Shown: positions 32,774 to 40,459, counted from the first letter of the stretch. The stretch is 42,325 nt of DNA from an uncultured Prevotellaceae bacterium (GCA_947166655.1 CAMVFC010000011.1:1-42325), one strand, 5' to 3'. Program-made: numbers and translations. The notes: generated by a model from the letters alone, not told the origin.

Positions 32774-32917
32774 TCTATTAGAATCACATGATACATTTTC
32801 GGACACATAGAAACGAATCTACATGTTTTTCCTTTGTGTCTTTGTGCCTAAACCATATCAACAGTTTGTGAGCATCTACTGAGCAAACAAAGAACTATTA
32901 TACAGAACAATAGAAGC

Positions 32918-33907
32918 ATGAAGAGTCCAAAACTTGAAGCGCTCATCGCGGAGCAACGTCGTTGGCAGGAGATTGTAGGAATGAGCACTGTGGCCGACCT
33001 GAATGGCGCCATTCGTGCGGGTCACGCCACAGACATCATTAACGTTTGTGAAGTTCTACAGGAACGAAAGATTGCTCGTGTAGCAGACGAGATCTATTCG
33101 TTGGGCCGCCGATTGGTGCTGCTGGCCGGCCCCAGTAGTAGCGGTAAGACAACGACGAGCAAGCGCCTGGGCATACAACTGGCAGCTTGTGGCTTGCGTC
33201 CACTGACAATTTCCATGGATGACTATTTCGTGAACCGGGTTAATACTCCGCTTGATGAGAACGGAGAGTACGATTACGAATGCCTCGGCGCATTAGATGT
33301 TCCTTATTTCAACAAGCAACTTTCGGAGCTGTTGGCAGGCGAGACAGTGGCACTGCCCCGCTACGACTTCGTTACAGGCGAACGTGTGCCCAGCGGGCGT
33401 GAGCTGAAGTTGGAACCCAATAATGTTTTGATTATTGAGGGCATTCACGCGCTGAATCCAGACCTGACACCTCAGATTTCTCGAGACGAGAAGTTTCTTG
33501 TCTACGTTACAGCACTCACCACCATCCGGTTGGATGCAGAGAGAAAAATCTCTACCTCCGATGCCCGCCTGTTGCGCCGTATGCTTCGCGACAAGAATTT
33601 CCGCAACTATTCTGCTGAGGAGACCATTCACCGTTGGCCCAGTGTGCGTGCAGGAGAAGAGAAGTGGATTTTCCCTTTCGAGGACAATTGCGATATGATG
33701 GTTAACACAGCCCTGAACTATGAGCTTTCAGTGCTGCGCACGCATGTCTTACCTATCCTGGAGGAAGTGCCTGAGTCTTCGCCAGAGTATCCCGAGGCGT
33801 TCCGTCTGCGCCAGTTTATCGGATTCTTTGAACCCATTCGTGACAAGCAGATTCCGCCTACGTCGCTCCTGCGCGAGTTCTTGGGAGGCAGCAGTTTCCG
33901 CTATTAA
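32918..33907 (+). CDS. Uridine-kinase-like (phosphoribulokinase/uridine kinase fold) protein, short form
   Basis: A P-loop kinase, probably phosphorylating uridine or another nucleoside. The protein has 329 residues. Walker A GPSSSGKT is at 71-78; DDYFVNRVNTPLDENGEYDYE carries substrate-binding acids; IIEGIHALNP matches the Walker B region; RWPSVRAGEEKWIFPF and the terminal PPTSLLREFLGGSSF are Bacteroidetes-family signatures. Most Bacteroidetes members are about 550 residues with a TGS/threonyl-tRNA-synthetase-like N-terminal half. Here the protein starts just before the kinase, with no remnant upstream, so it is a short form or a clean N-terminal deletion. It leads a plus-strand group with fur (27 bp) and trkH. 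Confidence 0.9.
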   Translation: MKSPKLEALIAEQRRWQEIVGMSTVADLNGAIRAGHATDIINVCEVLQERKIARVADEIYSLGRRLVLLAGPSSSGKTTTSKRLGIQLAACGLRPLTISMDDYFVNRVNTPLDENGEYDYECLGALDVPYFNKQLSELLAGETVALPRYDFVTGERVPSGRELKLEPNNVLIIEGIHALNPDLTPQISRDEKFLVYVTALTTIRLDAERKISTSDARLLRRMLRDKNFRNYSAEETIHRWPSVRAGEEKWIFPFEDNCDMMVNTALNYELSVLRTHVLPILEEVPESSPEYPEAFRLRQFIGFFEPIRDKQIPPTSLLREFLGGSSFRY

Positions 33908-33934
33908 TATAAAATATAAGAAAAGAAGGTGACG

Positions 33935-34357
33935 ATGAAGACAGAAGACTATGCCGAGTTGCTGGAGAGTCGTGGCGTGAAGCCGACTTCCACGCGTCTG
34001 TTGGTCTACCGTGCCCTGGCAGGCCATCGAAGCGCCAGGTCACTGCGCGAGCTGGATGATGAGTTGGACACGGTGGACCGTTCCTCCATTTTCCGTGCTC
34101 TGACACTCCTGCTGTCTCATCATCTCATTCATGCCATAGAAGATGGATCACGACAGGCTCGCTACGAGATCTGTGAGGGCGATGACGAGTGCTCGCTCGA
34201 CGATCAGCATACACATTTCTACTGCGAGTATTGCCACCGAACGTTCTGCTTCCATACTATCCATGTGCCCGTCATCCCCCTGCCTGAGGGTTTCACGGCA
34301 GAAGGAGTCAACTATTTGGTCAAAGGGAAGTGCCCCGAATGTGCACGCTGTTCCTAA
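33935..34357 (+). CDS. Fur-family metalloregulator
   Basis: The protein has 140 residues from ATG 33935; a GTG 6 bp upstream is less likely. Residues 1-75 are the winged helix (GVKPTSTRLLVYRALAGH, DRSSIFRALTLLLSHHLI). The dimerisation/metal domain has HTHFYCEYC (C97, C100) and CPEC (C133, C136), the structural zinc site, with histidines H92, H94, H107 and H110 as possible sensory ligands. The metal or signal (Fe, Zn or peroxide) cannot be decided. It lies between the kinase (27 bp) and trkH (3 bp), a spacing that implies co-transcription. Confidence 0.9.
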   Translation: MKTEDYAELLESRGVKPTSTRLLVYRALAGHRSARSLRELDDELDTVDRSSIFRALTLLLSHHLIHAIEDGSRQARYEICEGDDECSLDDQHTHFYCEYCHRTFCFHTIHVPVIPLPEGFTAEGVNYLVKGKCPECARCS

Positions 34358-34360
34358 ACG

Positions 34361-35818
34361 ATGCTTAACTGGAAAATCATCACTCGCATTATCGGGCAGC
34401 TTCTTTATATGGAAGCTGCTCAGATGGCATTGTGCTGGCTGCTGGCGTTGTGGTATAGGGAAGACGTGGCATCTTCGTTCCTCATAGCAGTGCTGCTCAC
34501 GCTCTCCGTGGGTTCGGTGTTGAATCTGCTTGGCGAGCGATCCTCGAATGTGATGTCGAGGCGCGACTCGTTTCTGGTGGTCTCGCTGGTGTGGATCGTA
34601 TTTAGTTTGTTCGGCGCGCTGCCTTTCTTGCTGAGCGGAGCCTTGAGTAATCCTGCCGATGCTTATTTCGAGACCATGAGCGGCTTTTCCACGACGGGTG
34701 CCAGCTTGATAGATGACGTTGAGTCGCTGCCTCGTGCTTTGCTCTTCTGGCGAAGTATGACGCAGTGGATTGGAGGCTTAGGAATTGTTTTCTTCACGAT
34801 AGCCGTGGTGCCTTCGTTGGTGGGCGGAACGGTAAAGGTCTTCTCTGCCGAAGTCACAGGTCCTGTGCGTAAGCGGCTGCATCCGAGGCTAAGTACGACA
34901 GGCCATTGGATTTGGGGCATTTATGTGATGCTGACTTCAATCTGCTCCATTTGTTTCTATTTAGAAGGTATGAGTGGCTTCGACTGTGTGAACTACGCCA
35001 TGACGGTGACGGCAACAGGCGGCTTTGCCACCCACAATGCTTCTACGGGTTATTTCCACAATCCAGCTATCGACTACACGGCCATCCTCTTTATGTTTCT
35101 CTGTGGCACCAGTTTCACCCTGCTTTATCTGGCTGTTTTCAAGCATAAAGTACGCGAGTTCTTCCGCAACTCAGAGTTTCGCCTGTACGTGTGGCTTATC
35201 GTCATCGCTACGTTGTTTGTGTTGTTTTTCCTGATGCGCAGTAACCACTATCGCGCGGAGGACGCCTTGCGTTCCAGTCTCTTCCAAGTGGTGTCGTTCA
35301 TCACGACGACCGGCATCTTCAACGATGATGCCGGCAAGTGGCCGCACGTGACGTGGGTCGTGCTCTGCATTTGTATGTTTTTCGGCGGTTGCTCAGGATC
35401 AACGGCAGGAGGCTTCAAGTGTGTGCGTGGCGTGATGTTGTTTCAAGTGCTGCGCAATGAGTTCAAATGTCTGCTGCATCCCAATGCGGTCTTGCCCGTG
35501 CGTGTGAACGGTGCTGTCGTTCCGTTTGCTTCGCAGCTGACCTTGTTGGCCTTTCTCACGGCTTATGTAGCGCTGTGCCTGTTCGCTTATTTCGTGATGA
35601 TTCTTCGTGGTGTAGACAGCACAAATTCCATGACGATAGCCATTAGCTGTGCGAGTAATGTCGGTCCTACCCTGGGACTGGAGATTGGGCCTACGATGTC
35701 GTGGAGCATATTGCCGGACGACGTCAAGTGGCTGTTGTCGCTACTGATGCTGATGGGCCGTCTGGAAATCCTCAGCGTCGTGGCACTCTTCACCCCAAGT
35801 TTCTGGCGCGACAAATAA
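34361..35818 (+). CDS. trkH: TrkH-family potassium uptake channel subunit
   Basis: An inner-membrane K+ (or Na+/K+) transporter with four pore repeats. The protein has 485 residues, the usual length. Each repeat shows a filter-like segment: SGFSTTGAS, TATGGFATHNAS, SFITTTGIFNDD and SCASNVGPTLG, with the filter glycines intact. The pairs of helices around them (LVVSLVWIVFSLFGALPFLL, FMFLCGTSFTLLYLAVF, LLAFLTAYVALCLFAYFVMIL) fit the 2TM-P architecture. It usually works with the RCK subunit TrkA, which is absent from this window. It starts 3 bp after the Fur-family gene. A terminator lies at 35911-35936. Confidence 0.95.
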   Translation: MLNWKIITRIIGQLLYMEAAQMALCWLLALWYREDVASSFLIAVLLTLSVGSVLNLLGERSSNVMSRRDSFLVVSLVWIVFSLFGALPFLLSGALSNPADAYFETMSGFSTTGASLIDDVESLPRALLFWRSMTQWIGGLGIVFFTIAVVPSLVGGTVKVFSAEVTGPVRKRLHPRLSTTGHWIWGIYVMLTSICSICFYLEGMSGFDCVNYAMTVTATGGFATHNASTGYFHNPAIDYTAILFMFLCGTSFTLLYLAVFKHKVREFFRNSEFRLYVWLIVIATLFVLFFLMRSNHYRAEDALRSSLFQVVSFITTTGIFNDDAGKWPHVTWVVLCICMFFGGCSGSTAGGFKCVRGVMLFQVLRNEFKCLLHPNAVLPVRVNGAVVPFASQLTLLAFLTAYVALCLFAYFVMILRGVDSTNSMTIAISCASNVGPTLGLEIGPTMSWSILPDDVKWLLSLLMLMGRLEILSVVALFTPSFWRDK

Positions 35819-35846
35819 AGTCTGCCGACAGCTCCACGAGCACACA

Positions 35847-35876
35847 AGCCCATCTCAACCCCTTCCCTGAGGAGGG
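35847..35876 (+). repeat. GC-rich imperfect palindrome after trkH
   Basis: CCCCTTCC-CTGA-GGAGGGG forms a stem with one bulge about 35 bp after the trkH stop. It may add to termination and resembles the GC-rich palindromes elsewhere in the window. Confidence 0.45.
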
Positions 35877-35910
35877 GCTTCCTTTGTAGTTTGTGAACTG
35901 ATTGTCTTGT

Positions 35911-35936
35911 CTCCCCTCTCCGGAGGGGGGAGTTTT
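35911..35936 (+). terminator. Terminator after trkH
   Basis: CTCCCCTC-TCCG-GAGGGGGGAG followed by TTTT, 93 bp past the trkH stop. A compact GC stem with a short T-tract. Confidence 0.7.
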
Positions 35937-35957
35937 GGGCTGTTGGGATAGCCTTTT

Positions 35958-36179
35958 AACCCCAACCGATTATTAGAATTGCAGGGAGAGTAGCCTCAGT
36001 TTTGAGCGGTACTTTCGCTTTGAGCGAAGAGGCAATGCGGGCATTGTGAAGCCCCCTTCACTCCCCCGGCGAGGGATGAACAGGCGGAAAGCTGCCAGAA
36101 CTGAGGCTATTATCACCGCAATAAATAATGAAACCCATTGTCGATAGCCAATATATTGGTCTAATGACCGATTGGGGTT
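35958..36179 (-). repeat. MITE-like element with terminal inverted repeats, copy B
   Basis: This 222-bp copy is inverted relative to 3059-3279. Terminal repeats are AACCCCAACCGATTATTAGA (35958-35977) and TCTAATGACCGATTGGGGTT (36160-36179), 17 of 20 positions complementary. An internal long-range pair AGCCTCAGTT/AACTGAGGCT and the small hairpin TTCGCTCAAAGCGAA would allow a branched fold. Its edge reaches the stop codon of the radical SAM gene (36179-36181), so that stop overlaps the element end. Confidence 0.82.
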
Positions 36180-36958
36180 TAATAGGCCACTGAGCAGGGC
36201 AGGCCGAGGGCGCGTACCTGCGCGGCGATGGCGTCCAGTGTTTCTGGCGTAGCCTTTCGCAGCGAGCGGATGGGCGTCTCGCGGTCGATGGTGTAGATCA
36301 TTACGCTTTGTGGGGCAATCTCGCTGAGGGCTGCCAGCCAGGGACGCACAAAGCGTTCTCCCGTGTTATCCACGTCGCGGCCTTCCGCATCGTTGCCCGA
36401 AAGAAAGATGGTCTGCACGATGAGATGACCGTTGAACGCCTTGAGCCCATCGATAATGGCTCTGACATCATAGTGGCTGTTGGGCCGATCCACGCGGTTG
36501 ATGAACTCGACATCAACGGTGTCAAGCTTCAATATATTATTGTTTACGCGCATGAGCGCATCGTGCACGCGCGAGCGCATACACTGTGTCGCGTTGCTGA
36601 GTACACTGATATGGGCGTCAGGGAAGTAAGTGTCGCGCAGCCGAATCGTATCATCTATGATTTCGGGGAAGTGAGGATGAAGTGTCGGCTCGCCGTTGCC
36701 GGCAAAAGTCAAGACGTCGGGGTGCGGTCCCTCTGCTTTCATCTGACGAAGTCGCGCTTCGAGTGCGGAGGCCACTTCCTCGCGTGTCGGCAGGGGCTGT
36801 CGGGGATGGCGTTCAGCGTTGAGGCCGCATTCGCAATAAATGCAGTCAAAGGAACAAACTTTTCCATCGCCCGGCAGAAGGTTAATACCCAGCGAAACAC
36901 CGAGGCGGCGACTGTTGACGGGCCCAAAAATGGGCGAAGAATAAATAACTGTTGACAT
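36179..36958 (-). CDS. Radical SAM protein (COG0731-like)
   Basis: The protein has 259 residues. I start at ATG 36958 (MSTVIYSSPIFG), not the GTG at 36967, because the predicted -7 element covers 36967-36974. The N-terminal SPIFGPVNSRRLGVSLGINLLPG leads into the radical SAM cluster motif CSFDCIYCE (CxxxCxxC). GNGEPTLHPHF is the glycine-rich SAM contact, and the barrel continues to SVAY. The family belongs with wyosine-type radical SAM enzymes (COG0731). Substrate unknown. It is divergent from the polyprenyl synthetase, and the predicted leader is only a few bases. Its stop coincides with the end of a dispersed inverted-repeat element. Confidence 0.88.
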   Translation of the reverse strand: MSTVIYSSPIFGPVNSRRLGVSLGINLLPGDGKVCSFDCIYCECGLNAERHPRQPLPTREEVASALEARLRQMKAEGPHPDVLTFAGNGEPTLHPHFPEIIDDTIRLRDTYFPDAHISVLSNATQCMRSRVHDALMRVNNNILKLDTVDVEFINRVDRPNSHYDVRAIIDGLKAFNGHLIVQTIFLSGNDAEGRDVDNTGERFVRPWLAALSEIAPQSVMIYTIDRETPIRSLRKATPETLDAIAAQVRALGLPCSVAY

Positions 36959-36966
36959 TTCGGGCA

Positions 36967-36974
36967 CAAAGTTA
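36967..36974 (-). promoter_or_regulatory. -7 promoter element (TAACTTTG) of the radical SAM gene
   Basis: A TAnnTTTG match on the minus strand, 8 bp before ATG 36958. Predicted transcripts would be nearly leaderless. Confidence 0.65.
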
Positions 36975-36996
36975 CTTCTTTTTGCACAAAAAACGC

Positions 36997-37004
36997 TAAC
37001 TTTG
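36997..37004 (+). promoter_or_regulatory. -7 promoter element (TAACTTTG) of the polyprenyl synthetase operon
   Basis: An identical octamer to the minus-strand site at 36967-36974, 11 bp before ATG 37016. The two divergent elements are 22 bp apart, so each polymerase footprint would cover the other site. Confidence 0.7.
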
Positions 37005-37015
37005 TCCCCGAATTT

Positions 37016-37981
37016 ATGTCAGAAACTATTCAAGACCTTATTCGGCCCGAGCTTGAACGCTACCAAAAGGTCTTCCGCTCAGCACTCGAGACCGATAATC
37101 CGCTCCTTGCCGCTGCCTTGTCTCATCTGATGAACAAGCCCGGCAAACTGATGCGTCCCACGCTTACCTTGCTGTGCGCACGCGAAGGAGGCGACGTGCC
37201 CGATTCGGTGCTGCATGTGGCTGTCGGGCTGGAATTATTGCACTCGGCCAGCCTCGTCCATGACGATGTCGTCGATGAGAGCGACATGCGGCGTGGACAA
37301 CCCTCCATCAATGCGCTATGGGACAATAAGGCGGCAGTGCTTGTGGGCGATTTTATCACGTCCTCGGCGTTGGCCGAGATTACGCAGACAGCCTCGCTGA
37401 CAGCCGTGTGCCGCACGGCCTGGCTGGGGCGTGAGCTGGCAGACGGCGAACTGCTGCAACTGGATGTCACCCGTCGTACGACCTTTGACGAGGCGGTCTA
37501 CTATGATGTCATTGGCAAGAAAACAGCGGCGCTCTTTGCCACCTGTGCCCGCCTCGGTGCCGAGCTCGGAGGAGCCGACGAGGGGCGGACGCGCCGTCTG
37601 GAGCGCTTTGGGCACCTCGTGGGGCTGTGCTTTCAGATGCGTGATGACCTCTTTGATTTCGGCGACACCCGGCAGACGGGCAAGCCTGCGGGCAACGATA
37701 TGCTTGAAGGCAAGTTGACACTGCCTGTACTCTTTGTCCTGCGGCAGGCGGAACCCTACTACATCGACCTGGCACTGAAAGTCCGTGCCGGCGAGGCATC
37801 GGCAGAGGAAATCGGACAGCTGACGCAGTTGGCGGTCAGTCGCGGTGGCCTCGCCTATGCTGAGGCAGAGATGCAGCGGCTTCGTGCCGAGGCTCTGGCA
37901 CTGCTCACGGACCTCCGGGACCCTGCCGTGGCCGACGCGTTGGCTTGCTATGTCGACTATGTGCTCCAGCGAAAGAAATGA
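37016..37981 (+). CDS. Polyprenyl diphosphate synthase (trans-type)
   Basis: It condenses isopentenyl diphosphate onto allylic diphosphates to make the long side chain, probably of menaquinone. The protein has 321 residues. The first Asp-rich motif is LVHDDVVDESDMRRG and the second is FQMRDDLFDF; KPGKLMRPTLTLL contains the substrate-binding Lys/Arg, and GKPAGNDMLEGKLTLP follows the second motif. Chain length cannot be set reliably from sequence, although the small residues before the first motif suit long-chain products. It heads a plus-strand operon with aroQ (31 bp), an O-methyltransferase and a cyclophilin. Confidence 0.93.
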   Translation: MSETIQDLIRPELERYQKVFRSALETDNPLLAAALSHLMNKPGKLMRPTLTLLCAREGGDVPDSVLHVAVGLELLHSASLVHDDVVDESDMRRGQPSINALWDNKAAVLVGDFITSSALAEITQTASLTAVCRTAWLGRELADGELLQLDVTRRTTFDEAVYYDVIGKKTAALFATCARLGAELGGADEGRTRRLERFGHLVGLCFQMRDDLFDFGDTRQTGKPAGNDMLEGKLTLPVLFVLRQAEPYYIDLALKVRAGEASAEEIGQLTQLAVSRGGLAYAEAEMQRLRAEALALLTDLRDPAVADALACYVDYVLQRKK

Positions 37982-38012
37982 AATAAAGAAGACAATCAGA
38001 AATTCTTTGTCT

Positions 38013-38432
38013 ATGAAGCGAATCCAAATCATCAATGGCCCGAACCTCAATCTGCTGGGCCGGCGCGAACCTGGTGTCTATGGCTCCCGTTCCTTCGAGG
38101 ACTACCTTCAGGAACTTCGCAGCCGCTATCCCGATGTCCAGCTGGACTACTACCAGAGCAACCATGAGGGTGACCTCATAGACTGTATTCACAGCTGCGG
38201 TTTCAGTGCCGACGGCATTGTCCTTAATGCCGGCGCCTATACCCACACCAGCGTGGCGCTTCATGACGCCCTGCGTGCCGTCAGCGCGCCTGCGGTAGAG
38301 GTCCACATCAGCAACGTACACCAGCGCGAGGAGTTCCGCCATCACAGCATGATCAGTGCTGCCTGTCGAGGAGTCATCTGCGGCTTTGGCCTCGACTCCT
38401 ACCGCCTGGCTATCGAGGCCCTGCTGGCATGA
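38013..38432 (+). CDS. aroQ: Type II 3-dehydroquinate dehydratase
   Basis: The third step of the shikimate pathway. The protein has 139 residues from ATG 38013, the standard type II length; the frame is open upstream into the preceding gene but that part is not homologous. Signatures are NGPNLNLLGRREPGVYG (catalytic Tyr in GVYG, Arg in RREPG), QSNHEGDLID, LNAGAYTHTS, and EVHISNVHQREEFRHHS containing the catalytic His region. Its TGA overlaps the next ATG by 4 bp, so translation is coupled to the methyltransferase. Confidence 0.96.
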   Translation: MKRIQIINGPNLNLLGRREPGVYGSRSFEDYLQELRSRYPDVQLDYYQSNHEGDLIDCIHSCGFSADGIVLNAGAYTHTSVALHDALRAVSAPAVEVHISNVHQREEFRHHSMISAACRGVICGFGLDSYRLAIEALLA

Positions 38433-39124
38433 CAATCGACGATTATATCCTTGCCCACATCGACCCGGAGCCAGACTATCTGCACCGGCTGTGGCGCGCC
38501 ACCCACCTGCACCTCAACTATCCCCGGATGGCCAGCGGACATCTGCAGGGGCGTGTGCTGAGGATGCTTGTCGCCATGGCGAGGCCGCGTACCATTCTGG
38601 AGATAGGCACCTACACAGGCTACAGTGCGCTCTGCATGGCCAGTGCATTGGAGGACGGAGGCGAGCTCCATACCATCGAGGTCTATGACGAGCAGGAGGA
38701 CTTCACACGCCCCTGGCTCGAACAGTCGCCGTGGGCCGACCGCATACACTTTCATATCGGCGACGCCCTCAGCCTGCTGAAGAACCAAGAGGGGCAGGCA
38801 CAGGCCTCACCCGTGCTGCCTCCTCTTTTTGACTTCGTCTTTATTGATGCCGACAAGCGACACTATACCGACTACTATCGGGCTGTGATGCCCCGTGTGC
38901 GCTTAGGGGGATTCATCCTGGCGGACAACACCCTCTGGGATGGTCATGTGCTGCAGAACCTGTCGGCAGACAGCCGAAGCGGAAAGGACGCACAGACCCT
39001 AGGCATCATGGCCTTCAACGACCTGGTGGCGGCCGACCCCTGTGTGGAGCGAGTGATCCTCCCGCTGCGCGATGGCCTCACGGTCATAAGGAAAGTGAAA
39101 GAGAACAGCGAATCATCATTATAA
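38429..39124 (+). CDS. O-methyltransferase (COMT-like, Methyltransf_3 family)
   Basis: A SAM-dependent methyltransferase of the caffeoyl-CoA-type family. The protein has 231 residues. LEIGTYTGYSALCMASAL is motif I binding SAM; FDFVFIDADKRHYTDYY contains the metal-ligand Asp pair; ILADNTLWDGHV supplies further metal ligands. Substrate unknown; small catechol-like or CoA-linked compounds are typical. A short Q/A/P-rich insertion before PLFDFVFIDA enlarges one loop. Overlaps aroQ by 4 bp and is 5 bp from the cyclophilin gene. Confidence 0.93.
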   Translation: MTIDDYILAHIDPEPDYLHRLWRATHLHLNYPRMASGHLQGRVLRMLVAMARPRTILEIGTYTGYSALCMASALEDGGELHTIEVYDEQEDFTRPWLEQSPWADRIHFHIGDALSLLKNQEGQAQASPVLPPLFDFVFIDADKRHYTDYYRAVMPRVRLGGFILADNTLWDGHVLQNLSADSRSGKDAQTLGIMAFNDLVAADPCVERVILPLRDGLTVIRKVKENSESSL

Positions 39125-39129
39125 CGACT

Positions 39130-40038
39130 ATGGCAACGACAAACGCTACCGCCCACCCTGCGCAGCGAACACTTCTTCATCACGGGCGTCCGACACCTTC
39201 TCTTCTCGCCCGTCCACTCTTCCCTATCCTGTTGTCTTTCCTCCTTCTTCTCGTCTCATGCCGCGACAGTAAGCGTGAGGCCATCGGACAGACGGAGGTG
39301 CTGATAGAGACTTCCGAGGGCGATATCGTCGTGCGCCTGTATGATGACACCCCGCTGCATCGCGATAATTTTATCCGCAATGTCAAGGCACAGGTCTACG
39401 ATGGCTTGCTCTTCAACCGCATCGTTCCTGACATGGTGATTCAGACGGGCGATACCACGTTGAAGGTCGACGCCCCGTCATCCTCGTCAAAAGCTCAACC
39501 CAAGAAGCAGAAAGGCAAGGTTCTGCCTGCAGAAATCATTTATCCGCGCCATTTCCACAAGCAGGGGGCCTTGGCCGCAGCGCGGGAGCCGGACAGCATC
39601 AACCCTCGACGCGAGTCCAATGCCCTGCAGTGGTACATCGTCACCGGAAAGAAGCAGAGCACGACAGAGCTGGCAGAGTTGCAGGCGTTGCTCTATGAGG
39701 GCAAGGTGGCCGCCCGTTTCGAGCAGTTGCAACGCGCAGAAGCCGCAGAGCTGCAACGGCTGCGGGCGACAGATTACGCTGCCTGTCAGACGCTGCTGAG
39801 TGCTTTACAGGTGCAGGCGGAAGAGGAAGTGGCAGCCCGTCCGCCGCGCCCCTTTACAGACATTCAGAAACAGACCTATGCCCGGGTGGGCGGAGCGCCT
39901 CACCTCGACGGGGAGTACACCGTTTTCGGCGAAGTCGTGGAGGGTATGCCTATCGCGCTCAGGATAGGCCGTACACCCGTGGATGCGAAGGAACGGCCGC
40001 GTCGTTCGGTGTACATCAAACGCGTCACCCTGCGTTGA
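39130..40038 (+). CDS. Cyclophilin-type peptidyl-prolyl isomerase lipoprotein
   Basis: The protein has 302 residues. A long N-region (1-30) precedes the hydrophobic FPILLSFLLLLVSC, a lipobox with Cys near residue 44, so it is probably exported and lipidated. The cyclophilin fold is split: the N-terminal part (TSEGDIVVRLYDDTPLHRDNFIRNV, LFNRIVPDMVIQTGD) and the C-terminal part (GEYTVFGEVVEGMPIALRIGRTPVD) flank an insertion of about 130 residues with a Ser/Lys-rich stretch and a likely coiled coil (ELAELQALLYEGKVAARFEQLQRAEAAELQRL). The active-site Arg of FNRIVP and the Gln of IQTGD are kept. The insertion is a common feature of Bacteroidetes exported cyclophilins. Last gene of the operon. Confidence 0.85.
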   Translation: MATTNATAHPAQRTLLHHGRPTPSLLARPLFPILLSFLLLLVSCRDSKREAIGQTEVLIETSEGDIVVRLYDDTPLHRDNFIRNVKAQVYDGLLFNRIVPDMVIQTGDTTLKVDAPSSSSKAQPKKQKGKVLPAEIIYPRHFHKQGALAAAREPDSINPRRESNALQWYIVTGKKQSTTELAELQALLYEGKVAARFEQLQRAEAAELQRLRATDYAACQTLLSALQVQAEEEVAARPPRPFTDIQKQTYARVGGAPHLDGEYTVFGEVVEGMPIALRIGRTPVDAKERPRRSVYIKRVTLR

Positions 40039-40057
40039 TGCTTCCTCCTGAGCGGGC

Positions 40058-40101
40058 ACTTTGGGGTGAAAGTCCGTCCGCTTCAGGGTGAGAGCCCGTC
40101 T
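40058..40101. repeat. Two degenerate 22-bp palindromic units after the cyclophilin gene
   Basis: ACTTTGGGGTGAAAGT (40058) and GCTTCAGGGTGAGAGC (40080) are 16-bp inverted-repeat units 22 bp apart with 6-bp spacers. 16 of 22 positions agree, and the first/last pair (A-T to G-C) changed together, preserving the stem. The starts lie 20 bp past the stop codon. Confidence 0.55.
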
Positions 40102-40284
40102 GTTCCTGCCATTTTTATCCGGGTGTCCCTTTTGCTTATGCAGAAGCTGACGCCGCACGATTGGGGTAAAGATGGAAATAAGTGCCTCCGTGAACAAGCT
40201 ACACGTTTGGAAACGAGAACCGTTTCCCTGGCAGGTTTGCCCCCTCACCATAGGGGCAAAAGGTCGGGTCTGCAGGCAGGGGAG
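40102..40284. other. Non-coding stretch with two single palindromes
   Basis: Two inverted repeats of about 17 bp follow TTTG: GAAACG-AGAAC-CGTTTC (40210-40226) and CCCC-N9-GGGG (40240-40256), the latter closed by CAAA (40257-40260). They resemble one-unit versions of the arrays nearby, but their centres are 30 bp apart. No gene is supported. Confidence 0.45.
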
Positions 40285-40352
40285 TTTGTTCCATCACGAT
40301 GGAATGATGGTTCCATCACGATGGAACGATGGTTCCATCACGATGGAACAAA
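40285..40352. repeat. TTTG/CAAA-bounded palindrome array with a different palindrome
   Basis: TTTG (40285-40288), three identical TTCCATCACGATGGAA palindromes at 40289, 40311 and 40333, spacers TGATGG and CGATGG (6 bp each), then CAAA (40349-40352). Total 68 bp. The layout is identical in every dimension to the array at 22921-22988, but the palindrome sequence is different apart from its centre TCACGA. No flanking similarity to the element at 3318/22866 is seen. Confidence 0.9.
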
Positions 40353-40459
40353 CTAAAGTGTTGGGCGTGGTGAGCAAAAGTGAAGGTCGTTTTCGGGAAA
40401 AGTTCTCGGCGTTTGCCGGGAATTTGCTTGCTTTATTGGGGAAGAGTGCCTGCGGCGAC

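Noticed and set aside
40210..40260. The two ~17-bp palindromes as another 22-bp array
   Set aside because: Centres are 30 bp apart and only one has both TTTG and CAAA edges, so they do not meet the geometry of the arrays.
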